Shown here: in pieces, positions 1 through 11,700 of the stretch
How positions within the stretch are numbered: the first letter of the stretch is position 1
Layout: the number at the start of each line of letters is the position of its first letter
Source of the DNA: Uranotaenia lowii
Lineage: Eukaryota > Arthropoda > Insecta > Diptera > Culicidae
Direction: 5' to 3'
NCBI RefSeq assembly: GCF_029784155.1
Contig: NW_026597078.1
Coordinates: 1-64,000 of the forward strand
DNA length: 64,000 bases
Translations under genes and position numbers: made by a program
The notes under the pieces: model-generated
What the model was told of the DNA's origin: nothing
The model's input: the letters and a program-made list of their open reading frames with translations, nothing else
Database searches by the model: none

Positions 1-68
1 TTTCTGGCCTTTAGAAGCGTTTTTCGGCCATTCTGAGCTTAATTTGGGATCACAACTTTAAAATGCGA
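1..68 (+). repeat. Reference 68-bp monomer with its dimorphic sites
   Basis: This first unit serves as numbering reference. Landmarks are tttctggcc (1-9), gaagcg (14-19), a T5 run (20-24), cggccattct (25-34), gagcttaattt (35-45), gggatcac (46-53) and tttaaaatgcga (57-68). Base composition is 25 T, 16 A, 14 G, 13 C. Common dimorphisms are position 29 C/G (ggccatt or ggcgatt), position 35 G/A (A creates HindIII AAGCTT) and position 61 A/G (TTTAAA kept or lost). Less common are 12 C, 17 A, 28 G, 34 A and 65 A. Rare fingerprints include 14 T, 15 G, 67 A, 68 T and 50 A or C. GATC at 49-52 is present in almost every unit. Because 68 leaves remainder 2 on division by 3, every stop triplet visits every frame each 204 bp. 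Confidence 0.95.
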
Positions 69-814
69 TTTCTGGCCTTCAGAAGCGTTTTTCGGCGATT
101 CTAAGCTTAATTTGGGATCACAACTTTAAAATGCGATTTCTGGCCTTTAGAAGCGTTTTTCGGCGATTCTGAGCTTAATTTGGGATCACAACTTTAAAAT
201 GCGATTTCTGGCCTTTAGAAGCGTTTTTCGGCGATTCTAAGCTTAATTTGGGATCACAACTTTAAAATGCGATTTCTGGCCTTTAGAAGCGTTTTTCAGC
301 GATTCTGAGCTTAATTTGGGATCACAACTTTAAAATGCGATTTCTGGCCTTTAGAAACGTTTTTCGGCCATTCTGAGCTTAATTTGGGATCACAACTTTA
401 AAATGCGATTTCTGGCCTTTAGAAGCGTTTTTCGGCCATTCTAAGCTTAATTTGGGATCACAACTTTAAAATGCGATTTCTGGCCTTTAGAAGCGTTTTT
501 CGGCCATTCTAAGCTTAATTTGGGATCACAACTTTAAAATGCGATTTCTGGCCTTTAGAAGCGTTTTTCGGCGATTCTGAGCTTAATTTGGGATCACAAC
601 TTTAAAATGCGATTTCTGGCCTTTAGAAGCGTTTTTCGGCGATTCTAAGCTTAATTTGGGATCACAACTTTAAAATGCGATTTCTGGCCTTTAGAAGCGT
701 TTTTCGGCCATTCTAAGCTTAATTTGGGATCACAACTTTAGAATGCGATTTCTGGCCTTTAGAAGCGTTTTTCGGCCATTCTGAGCTTAATTTGGGATCA
801 CAACTTTAAAATGC

Positions 815-847
815 TGAGCTTAATTTGGGATCACAACTTTAAAATGC
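815..847 (+). repeat. 33-bp truncated unit (first of 23)
   Basis: A 35-bp deletion removes unit positions 67 through 33 of the next unit, so aaaatgc joins directly to tgagctt. The same junction starts at 815, 1256, 2581, 4654, 5503, 6171, 6952, 7801, 8537, 9590, 10575, 12308, 12817, 13870, 14855, 16588, 22039, 22412, 29665, 39145, 39518, 42260 and 42633. Most copies are explained by the A, B, C, D and E duplications. Sixteen of 23 lie in the first 17 kb. The deletion ends share only one base (C), so slippage on a long direct repeat is not obvious. Confidence 0.92.
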
Positions 848-1766
848 GATTTCTGGCCTTTAGAAACGTTTTTCGGCCATTCTGAGCTTAATTTGGGATC
901 ACAACTTTAAAATGCGATTTCTGGCCTTTAGAAGCGTTTTTCGGCCATTCAGAGCTTAATTTGGGATCACAACTTTAAAATGCGATTTCTGGCCTTTAGA
1001 AGCGTTTTTCGGCCATTCTAAGCTTAATTTGGGATCACAACTTTAAAATGCGATTTCTGGCCTTTAGAAGCGTTTTTCGGCGATTCTAAGCTTAATTTGG
1101 GATCACAACTTTAAAATGCGATTTCTGGCCTTTAGAAGCGTTTTTCGGCCATTCTAAGCTTAATTTGGGATCACAACTTTAGAATGCGATTTCTGGCCTT
1201 TAGAAGCGTTTTTCGGCCATTCTGAGCTTAATTTGGGATCACAACTTTAAAATGCTGAGCTTAATTTGGGATCACAACTTTAAAATGCGATTTCTGGCCT
1301 TTAGAAACGTTTTTCGGCCATTCTGAGCTTAATTTGGGATCACAACTTTAAAATGCGATTTCTGGCCTTTAGAAGCGTTTTTCGGCGATTCTGAGCTTAA
1401 TTTGGGATCACAACTTTAAAATGCGATTTCTGGCCTTTAGAAGCGTTTTTCGGCGATTCTGAGCTTAATTTGGGATCACAACTTTAAAATGCGATTTCTG
1501 GCCTTTAGAAGCGTTTTTCGGCCATTCTAAGCTTAATTTGGGATCACAACTTTAGAATGCGATTTCTGGCCTTTAGAAGCGTTTTTCGGCCATTCTAAGC
1601 TTAATTTGGGATCACAACTTTAAAATGCGATTTCTGGCCTTTAGAAGCGTTTTTCGGCCATTCTAAGCTTAATTTGGGATCACAACTTTAGAATGCGATT
1701 TCTGGCCTTTAGAAGCGTTTTTCGGCGATTCTAAGCTTAATTTGGGATCACAACTTTAGAATACGA

Positions 1767-2940
1767 TTTCTGGCCTTTAGAAGCGTTTTTCGGCCATTCT
1801 GAGCTTAATTTGGGATCACAACTTTAAAATGCGATTTCTGGCCTTCAGAAGCGTTTTTCGGCGATTCTAAGCTTAATTTGGGATCACAACTTTAAAATGC
1901 GATTTCTGGCCTTTAGAAGCGTTTTTCGGCGATTCTGAGCTTAATTTGGGATCACAACTTTAAAATGCGATTTCTGGCCTTTAGAAGCGTTTTTCGGCGA
2001 TTCTAAGCTTAATTTGGGATCACAACTTTAAAATGCGATTTCTGGCCTTTAGAAGCGTTTTTCAGCGATTCTGAGCTTAATTTGGGATCACAACTTTAAA
2101 ATGCGATTTCTGGCCTTTAGAAGCGTTTTTCGGCGATTCTGAGCTTAATTTGGGATCACAACTTTAAAATGCGATTTCTGGCCTTTAGAAGCGTTTTTCG
2201 GCCATTCTAAGCTTAATTTGGGATCACAACTTTAAAATGCGATTTCTGGCCTTTAGAAGCGTTTTTCGGCCATTCTAAGCTTAATTTGGGATCACAACTT
2301 TAAAATGCGATTTCTGGCCTTTAGAAGCGTTTTTCGGCGATTCTGAGCTTAATTTGGGATCACAACTTTAAAATGCGATTTCTGGCCTTTAGAAGCGTTT
2401 TTCGGCGATTCTAAGCTTAATTTGGGATCACAACTTTAAAATGCGATTTCTGGCCTTTAGAAGCGTTTTTCGGCCATTCTAAGCTTAATTTGGGATCACA
2501 ACTTTAGAATGCGATTTCTGGCCTTTAGAAGCGTTTTTCGGCCATTCTGAGCTTAATTTGGGATCACAACTTTAAAATGCTGAGCTTAATTTGGGATCAC
2601 AACTTTAAAATGCGATTTCTGGCCTTTAGAAACGTTTTTCGGCCATTCTGAGCTTAATTTGGGATCACAACTTTAAAATGCGATTTCTGGCCTTTAGAAG
2701 CGTTTTTCGGCCATTCAGAGCTTAATTTGGGATCACAACTTTAAAATGCGATTTCTGGCCTTTAGAAGCGTTTTTCGGCCATTCTAAGCTTAATTTGGGA
2801 TCACAACTTTAGAATGCGATTTCTGGCCTTTAGAAGCGTTTTTCGGCGATTCTAAGCTTAATTTGGGATCACAACTTTAAAATGCGATTTCTGGCCTTTA
2901 GAAGCGTTTTTCGGCCATTCTAAGCTTAATTTGGGATCAC
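1767..2940 (+). repeat. Block A, second copy
   Basis: This is the downstream partner of block A, in phase at 1,767 where a unit begins. It matches the first copy at every rare variant I checked up to about 2,810. First mismatches are a position-61 difference (1,046 A, 2,812 G), then another at about 1,176 versus 2,942 and position 35 at about 1,220 versus 2,990. The 1,766-bp offset equals 27 units of which two are the 33-bp form. Confidence 0.83.
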
Positions 2941-4080
2941 AACTTTAAAATGCGATTTCTGGCCTTTAGAAGCGTTTTTCGGCCATTCTAAGCTTAATTT
3001 GGGATCACAACTTTAGAATGCGATTTCTGGCCTTTAGAAGCGTTTTTCGGCCATTCTAAGCTTAATTTGGGATCACAACTTTAGAATGCGATTTCTGGCC
3101 TTTAGAAGCGTTTTTCGGCGATTCTAAGCTTAATTTGGGATCACAACTTTAAAATGCGATTTCTGGCCTTTAGAAGCGTTTTTCGGCGATTCTAAGCTTA
3201 ATTTGGGATCACAACTTTAAAATGCGATTTCTGGCCTTTAGAAGCGTTTTTCGGCCATTCTAAGCTTAATTTGGGATCACAACTTTAAAATGCGATTTCT
3301 GGCCTTTAGAAGCGTTTTTCGGCCATTCTAAGCTTAATTTGGGATCACAACTTTAGAATGCGATTTCTGGCCTTTAGAAGCGTTTTTCGGGCATTCTGAG
3401 CTTAATTTGGGATCACAACTTTAAAATGCGATTTCTGGCCTTTAGAAGCGTTTTTCGGCCATTCTGAGCTTAATTTGGGATCACAACTTTAAAATGCGAT
3501 TTCTGGCCTTTAGAAGCGTTTTTCGGCGATTCTAAGCTTAATTTGGGATCACAACTTTAAAATGCGATTTCTGGCCTTTAGAAGCGTTTTTCGGCGATTC
3601 TAAGCTTAATTTGGGATCACAACTTTAGAATACGATTTCTGGCCTTTAGAAGCGTTTTTCGGCCATTCTGAGCTTAATTTGGGATCACAACTTTAAAATG
3701 CGATTTCTGGCCTTCAGAAGCGTTTTTCGGCCATTCTAAGCTTAATTTGGGATCACAACTTTAAAATGCGATTTCTGGCCTTTAGAAGCGTTTTTCGGCC
3801 ATTCTAAGCTTAATTTGGGATCACAACTTTAGAATGCGATTTCTGGCCTTTAGAAGCGTTTTTCGGCCATTCTAAGCTTAATTTGGGATCACAACTTTAG
3901 AATGCGATTTCTGGCCTTTAGAAGCGTTTTTCGGGCATTCTGAGCTTAATTTGGGATCACAACTTTAAAATGCGATTTCTGGCCTTTAGAAGCGTTTTTC
4001 AGCGATTCTGAGCTTAATTTGGGATCACAACTTTAAAATGCGATTTCTGGCCTTTAGAAGCGTTTTTCGGCGATTCTAAG
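2941..4080 (+). repeat. Ordinary 68-bp units between blocks A and B
   Basis: All units here are 68 bp. The position-28 G variant (gggcatt) occurs at 3,391 and 3,935, 544 bp or eight units apart. The stretch around 3,300-3,680 (gggcatt, then two ggcgattctaag units, then the 61G/65A unit at 3,632) recurs with identical spacing near 17,126-17,410, an offset of 13,735 bp. No gene or unique sequence is present. Confidence 0.85.
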
Positions 4081-6375
4081 CTTAATTTGGGATCACAACT
4101 TTAAAATGCGATTTCTGGCCTTTAGAAGCGTTTTTCGGCGATTCTAAGCTTAATTTGGGATCACAACTTTAAAATGCGATTTCTGGCCTTTAGAAGCGTT
4201 TTTCGGCGATTCTAAGCTTAATTTGGGATCACAACTTTAGAATACGATTTCTGGCCTTTAGAAGCGTTTTTCGGCCATTCTGAGCTTAATTTGGGATCAC
4301 AACTTTAAAATGCGATTTCTGGCCTTTAGAAGCGTTTTTCGGCGATTCTGAGCTTAATTTGGGATCACAACTTTAAAATGCGATTTCTGGCCTTTAGAAG
4401 CGTTTTTCGGCGATTCTGAGCTTAATTTGGGATCACAACTTTAAAATGCGATTTCTGGCCTTTAGAAGCGTTTTTCGGCGATTCTAAGCTTAATTTGGGA
4501 TCACAACTTTAGAATACGATTTCTGGCCTTTAGAAGCGTTTTTCGGCCATTCTGAGCTTAATTTGGGATCACAACTTTAAAATGCGATTTCTGGCCTTCA
4601 GAAGCGTTTTTCGGCGATTCTAAGCTTAATTTGGGATCACAACTTTAAAATGCTGAGCTTAATTTGGGATCACAACTTTAAAATGCGATTTCTGGCCTTT
4701 AGAAACGTTTTTCGGCCATTCTGAGCTTAATTTGGGATCACAACTTTAAAATGCGATTTCTGGCCTTTAGAAGCGTTTTTCGGCCATTCTAAGCTTAATT
4801 TGGGATCACAACTTTAGAATGCGATTTCTGGCCTTTAGAAGCGTTTTTCGGCGATTCTAAGCTTAATTTGGGATCACAACTTTAAAATGCGATTTCTGGC
4901 CTTTAGAAGCGTTTTTCGGCGATTCTAAGCTTAATTTGGGATCACAACTTTAGAATACGATTTCTGGCCTTTAGAAGCGTTTTTCGGCCATTCTGAGCTT
5001 AATTTGGGATCACAACTTTAAAATGCGATTTCTGGCCTTCAGAAGCGTTTTTCGGCGATTCTAAGCTTAATTTGGGATCACAACTTTAAAATGCGATTTC
5101 TGGCCTTTAGAAGCGTTTTTCGGCCATTCTAAGCTTAATTTGGGATCACAACTTTAGAATGCGATTTCTGGCCTTTAGAAGCGTTTTTCGGCGATTCTAA
5201 GCTTAATTTGGGATCACAACTTTAGAATACGATTTCTGGCCTTTAGAAGCGTTTTTCGGCCATTCTGAGCTTAATTTGGGATCACAACTTTAAAATGCGA
5301 TTTCTGGCCTTCAGAAGCGTTTTTCGGCGATTCTAAGCTTAATTTGGGATCACAACTTTAAAATGCGATTTCTGGCCTTTAGAAGCGTTTTTCGGCGATT
5401 CTGAGCTTAATTTGGGATCACAACTTTAAAATGCGATTTCTGGCCTTTAGAAGCGTTTTTCGGCCATTCTGAGCTTAATTTGGGATCACAACTTTAAAAT
5501 GCTGAGCTTAATTTGGGATCACAACTTTAGAATGCGATTTCTGGCCTTTAGAAGCGTTTTTCGGCCATTCTAAGCTTAATTTGGGATCACAACTTTAGAA
5601 TGCGATTTCTGGCCTTTAGAAGCGTTTTTCGGCGATTCTAAGCTTAATTTGGGATCACAACTTTAAAATGCGATTTCTGGCCTTTAGAAGCGTTTTTCGG
5701 GCATTCTAAGCTTAATTTGGGATCACAACTTTAAAATGCGTTTTCTGGCCTTTAGAAGCGTTTTTCGGCCATTCTAAGCTTAATTTGGGATCACAACTTT
5801 AGAATGCGATTTCTGGCCTTTAGAAGCGTTTTTCGGCGATTCTAAGCTTAATTTGGGATCACAACTAAGCTTAATTTGGGATCACAACTTTAGAATGCGA
5901 TTTCTGGCCTTTAGAAGCGTTTTTCGGCGATTCTAAGCTTAATTTGGGATCACAACTTTAGAATACGATTTCTGGCCTTTAGAAGCGTTTTTCGGCCATT
6001 CTGAGCTTAATTTGGGATCACAACTTTAAAATGCGATTTCTGGCCTTCAGAAGCGTTTTTCGGCGATTCTGAGCTTAATTTGGGACCACAACTTTAAAAT
6101 GCGATTTCTGGCCTTTAGAAGCGTTTTTCGGCCATTCTGAGCTTAATTTGGGATCACAACTTTAAAATGCTGAGCTTAATTTGGGATCACAACTTTAGAA
6201 TGCGATTTCTGGCCTTTAGAAGCGTTTTTCGGCCATTCTAAGCTTAATTTGGGATCACAACTTTAGAATGCGATTTCTGGCCTTTAGAAGCGTTTTTCGG
6301 CGATTCTAAGCTTAATTTGGGATCACAACTTTAAAATGCGATTTCTGGCCTTTAGAAGCGTTTTTCGGCGATTCT
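4080..6375 (+). repeat. Block B, first copy (offset 2,298 bp)
   Basis: This copy is tandemly duplicated with a 2,298-bp offset (36 units: 32 full, three of 33 bp, one of 23 bp). Fingerprint pairs are the 61G/65A unit at 4,516 and 6,814, 33-bp units at 4,654/6,952 and 5,503/7,801, position-68 T at 5,741/8,039, and the unique 23-bp unit at 5,867/8,165. Past that point the first copy is one 68-bp unit shorter: the position-50 C variant sits at 6,086 against 8,452 and the next 33-bp unit at 6,171 against 8,537, both 2,366 apart. Boundaries are approximate. Confidence 0.83.
5867..5889 (+). repeat. 23-bp truncated unit
   Basis: A 45-bp deletion joins acaact directly to aagctt, leaving a 23-bp unit. 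The two ends share CT. The only other copy is at 8,165-8,187, exactly 2,298 bp away, so both come from one deletion carried by the block B duplication. Confidence 0.92.
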
Positions 6376-8740
6376 AAGCTTAATTTGGGATCACAACTTT
6401 AAAATGCGATTTCTGGCCTTTAGAAGCGTTTTTCGGCGATTCTAAGCTTAATTTGGGATCACAACTTTAAAATGCGATTTCTGGCCTTTAGAAGCGTTTT
6501 TCGGCGATTCTAAGCCTAATTTGGGATCACAACTTTAGAATACGATTTCTGGCCTTTAGAAGCGTTTTTCGGCCATTCTGAGCTTAATTTGGGATCACAA
6601 CTTTAAAATGCGATTTCTGGCCTTTAGAAGCGTTTTTCGGCGATTCTGAGCTTAATTTGGGAACACAACTTTAAAATGCGATTTCTGGCCTTTAGAAGCG
6701 TTTTTCGGCGATTCTGAGCTTAATTTGGGATCACAACTTTAAAATGCGATTTCTGGCCTTTAGAAGCGTTTTTCGGCGATTCTAAGCTTAATTTGGGATC
6801 ACAACTTTAGAATACGATTTCTGGCCTTTAGAAGCGTTTTTCGGCCATTCTGAGCTTAATTTGGGATCACAACTTTAAAATGCGATTTCTGGCCTTCAGA
6901 AGCGTTTTTCGGCGATTCTAAGCTTAATTTGGGATCACAACTTTAAAATGCTGAGCTTAATTTGGGATCACAACTTTAAAATGCGATTTCTGGCCTTTAG
7001 AAACGTTTTTCGGCCATTCTGAGCTTAATTTGGGATCACAACTTTAAAATGCGATTTCTGGCCTTTAGAAGCGTTTTTCGGCCATTCTAAGCTTAATTTG
7101 GGATCACAACTTTAGAATGCGATTTCTGGCCTTTAGAAGCGTTTTTCGGCGATTCTAAGCTTAATTTGGGATCACAACTTTAAAATGCGATTTCTGGCCT
7201 TTAGAAGCGTTTTTCGGCGATTCTAAGCTTAATTTGGGATCACAACTTTAGAATACGATTTCTGGCCTTTAGAAGCGTTTTTCGGCCATTCTGAGCTTAA
7301 TTTGGGATCACAACTTTAAAATGCGATTTCTGGCCTTCAGAAGCGTTTTTCGGCGATTCTAAGCTTAATTTGGGATCACAACTTTAAAATGCGATTTCTG
7401 GCCTTTAGAAGCGTTTTTCGGCCATTCTAAGCTTAATTTGGGATCACAACTTTAGAATGCGATTTCTGGCCTTTAGAAGCGTTTTTCGGCGATTCTAAGC
7501 TTAATTTGGGATCACAACTTTAGAATACGATTTCTGGCCTTTAGAAGCGTTTTTCGGCCATTCTGAGCTTAATTTGGGATCACAACTTTAAAATGCGATT
7601 TCTGGCCTTCAGAAGCGTTTTTCGGCGATTCTAAGCTTAATTTGGGATCACAACTTTAAAATGCGATTTCTGGCCTTTAGAAGCGTTTTTCGGCGATTCT
7701 GAGCTTAATTTGGGATCACAACTTTAAAATGCGATTTCTGGCCTTTAGAAGCGTTTTTCGGCCATTCTGAGCTTAATTTGGGATCACAACTTTAAAATGC
7801 TGAGCTTAATTTGGGATCACAACTTTAGAATGCGATTTCTGGCCTTTAGAAGCGTTTTTCGGCCATTCTAAGCTTAATTTGGGATCACAACTTTAGAATG
7901 CGATTTCTGGCCTTTAGAAGCGTTTTTCGGCGATTCTAAGCTTAATTTGGGATCACAACTTTAAAATGCGATTTCTGGCCTTTAGAAGCGTTTTTCGGGC
8001 ATTCTAAGCTTAATTTGGGATCACAACTTTAAAATGCGTTTTCTGGCCTTTAGAAGCGTTTTTCGGCCATTCTAAGCTTAATTTGGGATCACAACTTTAG
8101 AATGCGATTTCTGGCCTTTAGAAGCGTTTTTCGGCGATTCTAAGCTTAATTTGGGATCACAACTAAGCTTAATTTGGGATCACAACTTTAGAATGCGATT
8201 TCTGGCCTTTAGAAGCGTTTTTCGGCGATTCTAAGCTTAATTTGGGATCACAACTTTAGAATACGATTTCTGGCCTTTAGAAGCGTTTTTCGGCCATTCT
8301 GAGCTTAATTTGGGATCACAACTTTAAAATGCGATTTCTGGCCTTCAGAAGCGTTTTTCGGCGATTCTAAGCTTAATTTGGGATCACAACTTTAAAATGC
8401 GATTTCTGGCCTTTAGAAGCGTTTTTCGGCGATTCTGAGCTTAATTTGGGACCACAACTTTAAAATGCGATTTCTGGCCTTTAGAAGCGTTTTTCGGCCA
8501 TTCTGAGCTTAATTTGGGATCACAACTTTAAAATGCTGAGCTTAATTTGGGATCACAACTTTAGAATGCGATTTCTGGCCTTTAGAAGCGTTTTTCGGCC
8601 ATTCTAAGCTTAATTTGGGATCACAACTTTAGAATGCGATTTCTGGCCTTTAGAAGCGTTTTTCGGCGATTCTAAGCTTAATTTGGGATCACAACTTTAA
8701 AATGCGATTTCTGGCCTTTAGAAGCGTTTTTCGGGCATTC
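6376..8740 (+). repeat. Block B, second copy
   Basis: This is the partner of the previous block. It carries private changes absent from copy 1: position-39 C (aagcctaat) at 6,516 and position-50 A (gaacac) at 6,663. Both, with the same 147-bp spacing, reappear at 17,953 and 18,100, on the far side of block C. The right end of B overlaps the left edge of block C (8,302), so the C duplication post-dates B or shares its material. Confidence 0.82.
8165..8187 (+). repeat. Second copy of the 23-bp unit
   Basis: Identical junction to 5,867-5,889 and at the block B offset. It lies just left of the start of block C at 8,302 and was therefore not copied by the C duplication. Confidence 0.92.
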
Positions 8741-11700
8741 TAAGCTTAATTTGGGATCACAACTTTAAAATGCGTTTTCTGGCCTTTAGAAACGTTTTTC
8801 GGCCATTCTGAGCTTAATTTGGGATCACAACTTTAAAATGCGATTTCTGGCCTTTAGAAGCGTTTTTCGGCCATTCTAAGCTTAATTTGGGATCACAACT
8901 TTAGAATGCGATTTCTGGCCTTTAGAAGCGTTTTTCGGCCATTCTAAGCTTAATTTGGGATCACAACTTTAGAATGCGATTTCTGGCCTTTAGAAGCGTT
9001 TTTCGGCGATTCTAAGCTTAATTTGGGATCACAACTTTAGAATACGATTTCTGGCCTTTAGAAGCGTTTTTCGGCCATTCTGAGCTTAATTTGGGATCAC
9101 AACTTTAAAATGCGATTTCTGGCCTTTAGAAGCGTTTTTCGGCCATTCTAAGCTTAATTTGGGATCACAACTTTAGAATGCGATTTCTGGCCTTTAGAAG
9201 CGTTTTTCGGCCATTCTAAGCTTAATTTGGGATCACAACTTTAGAATGCGATTTCTGGCCTTTAGAAGCGTTTTTCGGCGATTCTAAGCTTAATTTGGGA
9301 TCACAACTTTAGAATACGATTTCTGGCCTTTAGAAGCGTTTTTCGGCCATTCTGAGCTTAATTTGGGATCACAACTTTAAAATGCGATTTCTGGCCTTCA
9401 GAAGCGTTTTTCGGCGATTCTAAGCTTAATTTGGGATCACAACTTTAAAATGCGATTTCTGGCCTTTAGAAGCGTTTTTCGGCGATTCTGAGCTTAATTT
9501 GGGATCACAACTTTAAAATGCGATTTCTGGCCTTTAGAAGCGTTTTTCGGCCATTCTGAGCTTAATTTGGGATCACAACTTTAAAATGCTGAGCTTAATT
9601 TGGGATCACAACTTTAGAATGCGATTTCTGGCCTTTAGAAGCGTTTTTCGGCCATTCTAAGCTTAATTTGGGATCACAACTTTAGAATGCGATTTCTGGC
9701 CTTTAGAAGCGTTTTTCGGCGATTCTAAGCTTAATTTGGGATCACAACTTTAAAATGCGATTTCTGGCCTTTAGAAGCGTTTTTCGGGCATTCTAAGCTT
9801 AATTTGGGATCACAACTTTAAAATGCGTTTTCTGGCCTTTAGAAACGTTTTTCGGCCATTCTGAGCTTAATTTGGGATCACAACTTTAAAATGCGATTTC
9901 TGGCCTTTAGAAGCGTTTTTCGGCCATTCTAAGCTTAATTTGGGATCACAACTTTAGAATGCGATTTCTGGCCTTTAGAAGCGTTTTTCGGCGATTCTAA
10001 GCTTAATTTGGGATCACAACTTTAAAATGCGATTTCTGGCCTTTAGAAGCGTTTTTCGGCCATTCTAAGCTTAATTTGGGATCACAACTTTAGAATGCGA
10101 TTTCTGGCCTTTAGAAGCGTTTTTCGGCGATTCTAAGCTTAATTTGGGATCACAACTTTAGAATACGATTTCTGGCCTTTAGAAGCGTTTTTCGGCCATT
10201 CTGAGCTTAATTTGGGATCACAACTTTAAAATGCGATTTCTGGCCTTCAGAAGCGTTTTTCGGCGATTCTAAGCTTAATTTGGGATCACAACTTTAAAAT
10301 GCGATTTCTGGCCTTTAGAAGCGTTTTTCGGCGATTCTGAGCTTAATTTGGGATCACAACTTTAAAATGCGATTTCTGGCCTTTAGAAGCGTTTTTCGGC
10401 GATTCTAAGCTTAATTTGGGATCACAACTTTAAAATGCGATTTCTGGCCTTTAGAAGCGTTTTTCGGCCATTCTAAGCTTAATTTGGGATCACAACTTTA
10501 GAATGCGATTTCTGGCCTTTAGAAGCGTTTTTCGGCCATTCTGAGCTTAATTTGGGATCACAACTTTAAAATGCTGAGCTTAATTTGGGATCACAACTTT
10601 AAAATGCGATTTCTGGCCTTTAGAAACGTTTTTCGGCCATTCTGAGCTTAATTTGGGATCACAACTTTAAAATGCGATTTCTGGCCTTTAGAAGCGTTTT
10701 TCGGCCATTCAGAGCTTAATTTGGGATCACAACTTTAGAATGCGATTTCTGGCCTTTAGAAGCGTTTTTCGGCCATTCTAAGCTTAATTTGGGATCACAA
10801 CTTTAGAATGCGATTTCTGGCCTTTAGAAGCGTTTTTCGGCGATTCTAAGCTTAATTTGGGATCACAACTTTAAAATGCGATTTCTGGCCTTTAGAAGCG
10901 TTTTTCGGCCATTCTAAGCTTAATTTGGGATCACAACTTTAGAATGCGATTTCTGGCCTTTAGAAGCGTTTTTCGGCCATTCTAAGCTTAATTTGGGATC
11001 ACAACTTTAGAATGCGATTTCTGGCCTTTAGAAGCGTTTTTCGGCGATTCTAAGCTTAATTTGGGATCACAACTTTAAAATGCGATTTCTGGCCTTTAGA
11101 AGCGTTTTTCGGCCATTCTAAGCTTAATTTGGGATCACAACTTTAGAATGCGATTTCTGGCCTTTAGAAGCGTTTTTCGGGCATTCTGAGCTTAATTTGG
11201 GATCACAACTTTAGAATGCGATTTCTGGCCTTTAGAAGCGTTTTTCGGCCATTCTAAGCTTAATTTGGGATCACAACTTTAGAATGCGATTTCTGGCCTT
11301 TAGAAGCGTTTTTCGGCGATTCTAAGCTTAATTTGGGATCACAACTTTAAAATGCGATTTCTGGCCTTTAGAAGCGTTTTTCGGCCATTCTGAGCTTAAT
11401 TTGGGATCACAACTTTAAAATGCGATTTCTGGCCTTCAGAAGCGTTTTTCGGCGATTCTAAGCTTAATTTGGGATCACAACTTTAAAATGCGATTTCTGG
11501 CCTTTAGAAGCGTTTTTCGGCCATTCAGAGCTTAATTTGGGATCACAACTTTAGAATGCGATTTCTGGCCTTTAGAAGCGTTTTTCGGCCATTCTAAGCT
11601 TAATTTGGGATCACAACTTTAGAATGCGATTTCTGGCCTTTAGAAGCGTTTTTCGGCGATTCTAAGCTTAATTTGGGATCACAACTTTAAAATGCGATTT

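Larger units (their letters stand above)
1..1766 (+). repeat. Block A, first copy (offset 1,766 bp)
   Basis: This stretch is repeated 1,766 bp downstream. Paired fingerprints are the position-12 C at 80 and 1,846, the rare cag variant in the CGG motif at 298 and 2,064, the 33-bp unit starting at 815 and 2,581, and the position-34 A at 951 and 2,717. The match fades after about 1,046-1,180, so the right part of this copy is not duplicated in the same form. The copy begins at or before the window edge. Inside it, two 33-bp units at 815 and 1,256 lie 441 bp apart (six 68-bp units plus one 33-bp unit), a smaller tandem duplication. Confidence 0.85.

Noticed and set aside
20..24. T5 run as an RNA polymerase III terminator in each unit
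   Set aside because: There is no A/B box or other promoter in the unit, so the run is best taken as part of the repeat only.
5867..8187. The 23-bp units as independent deletion events
   Set aside because: They lie exactly at the 2,298-bp offset of block B with the same flanks, so one event followed by duplication suffices.
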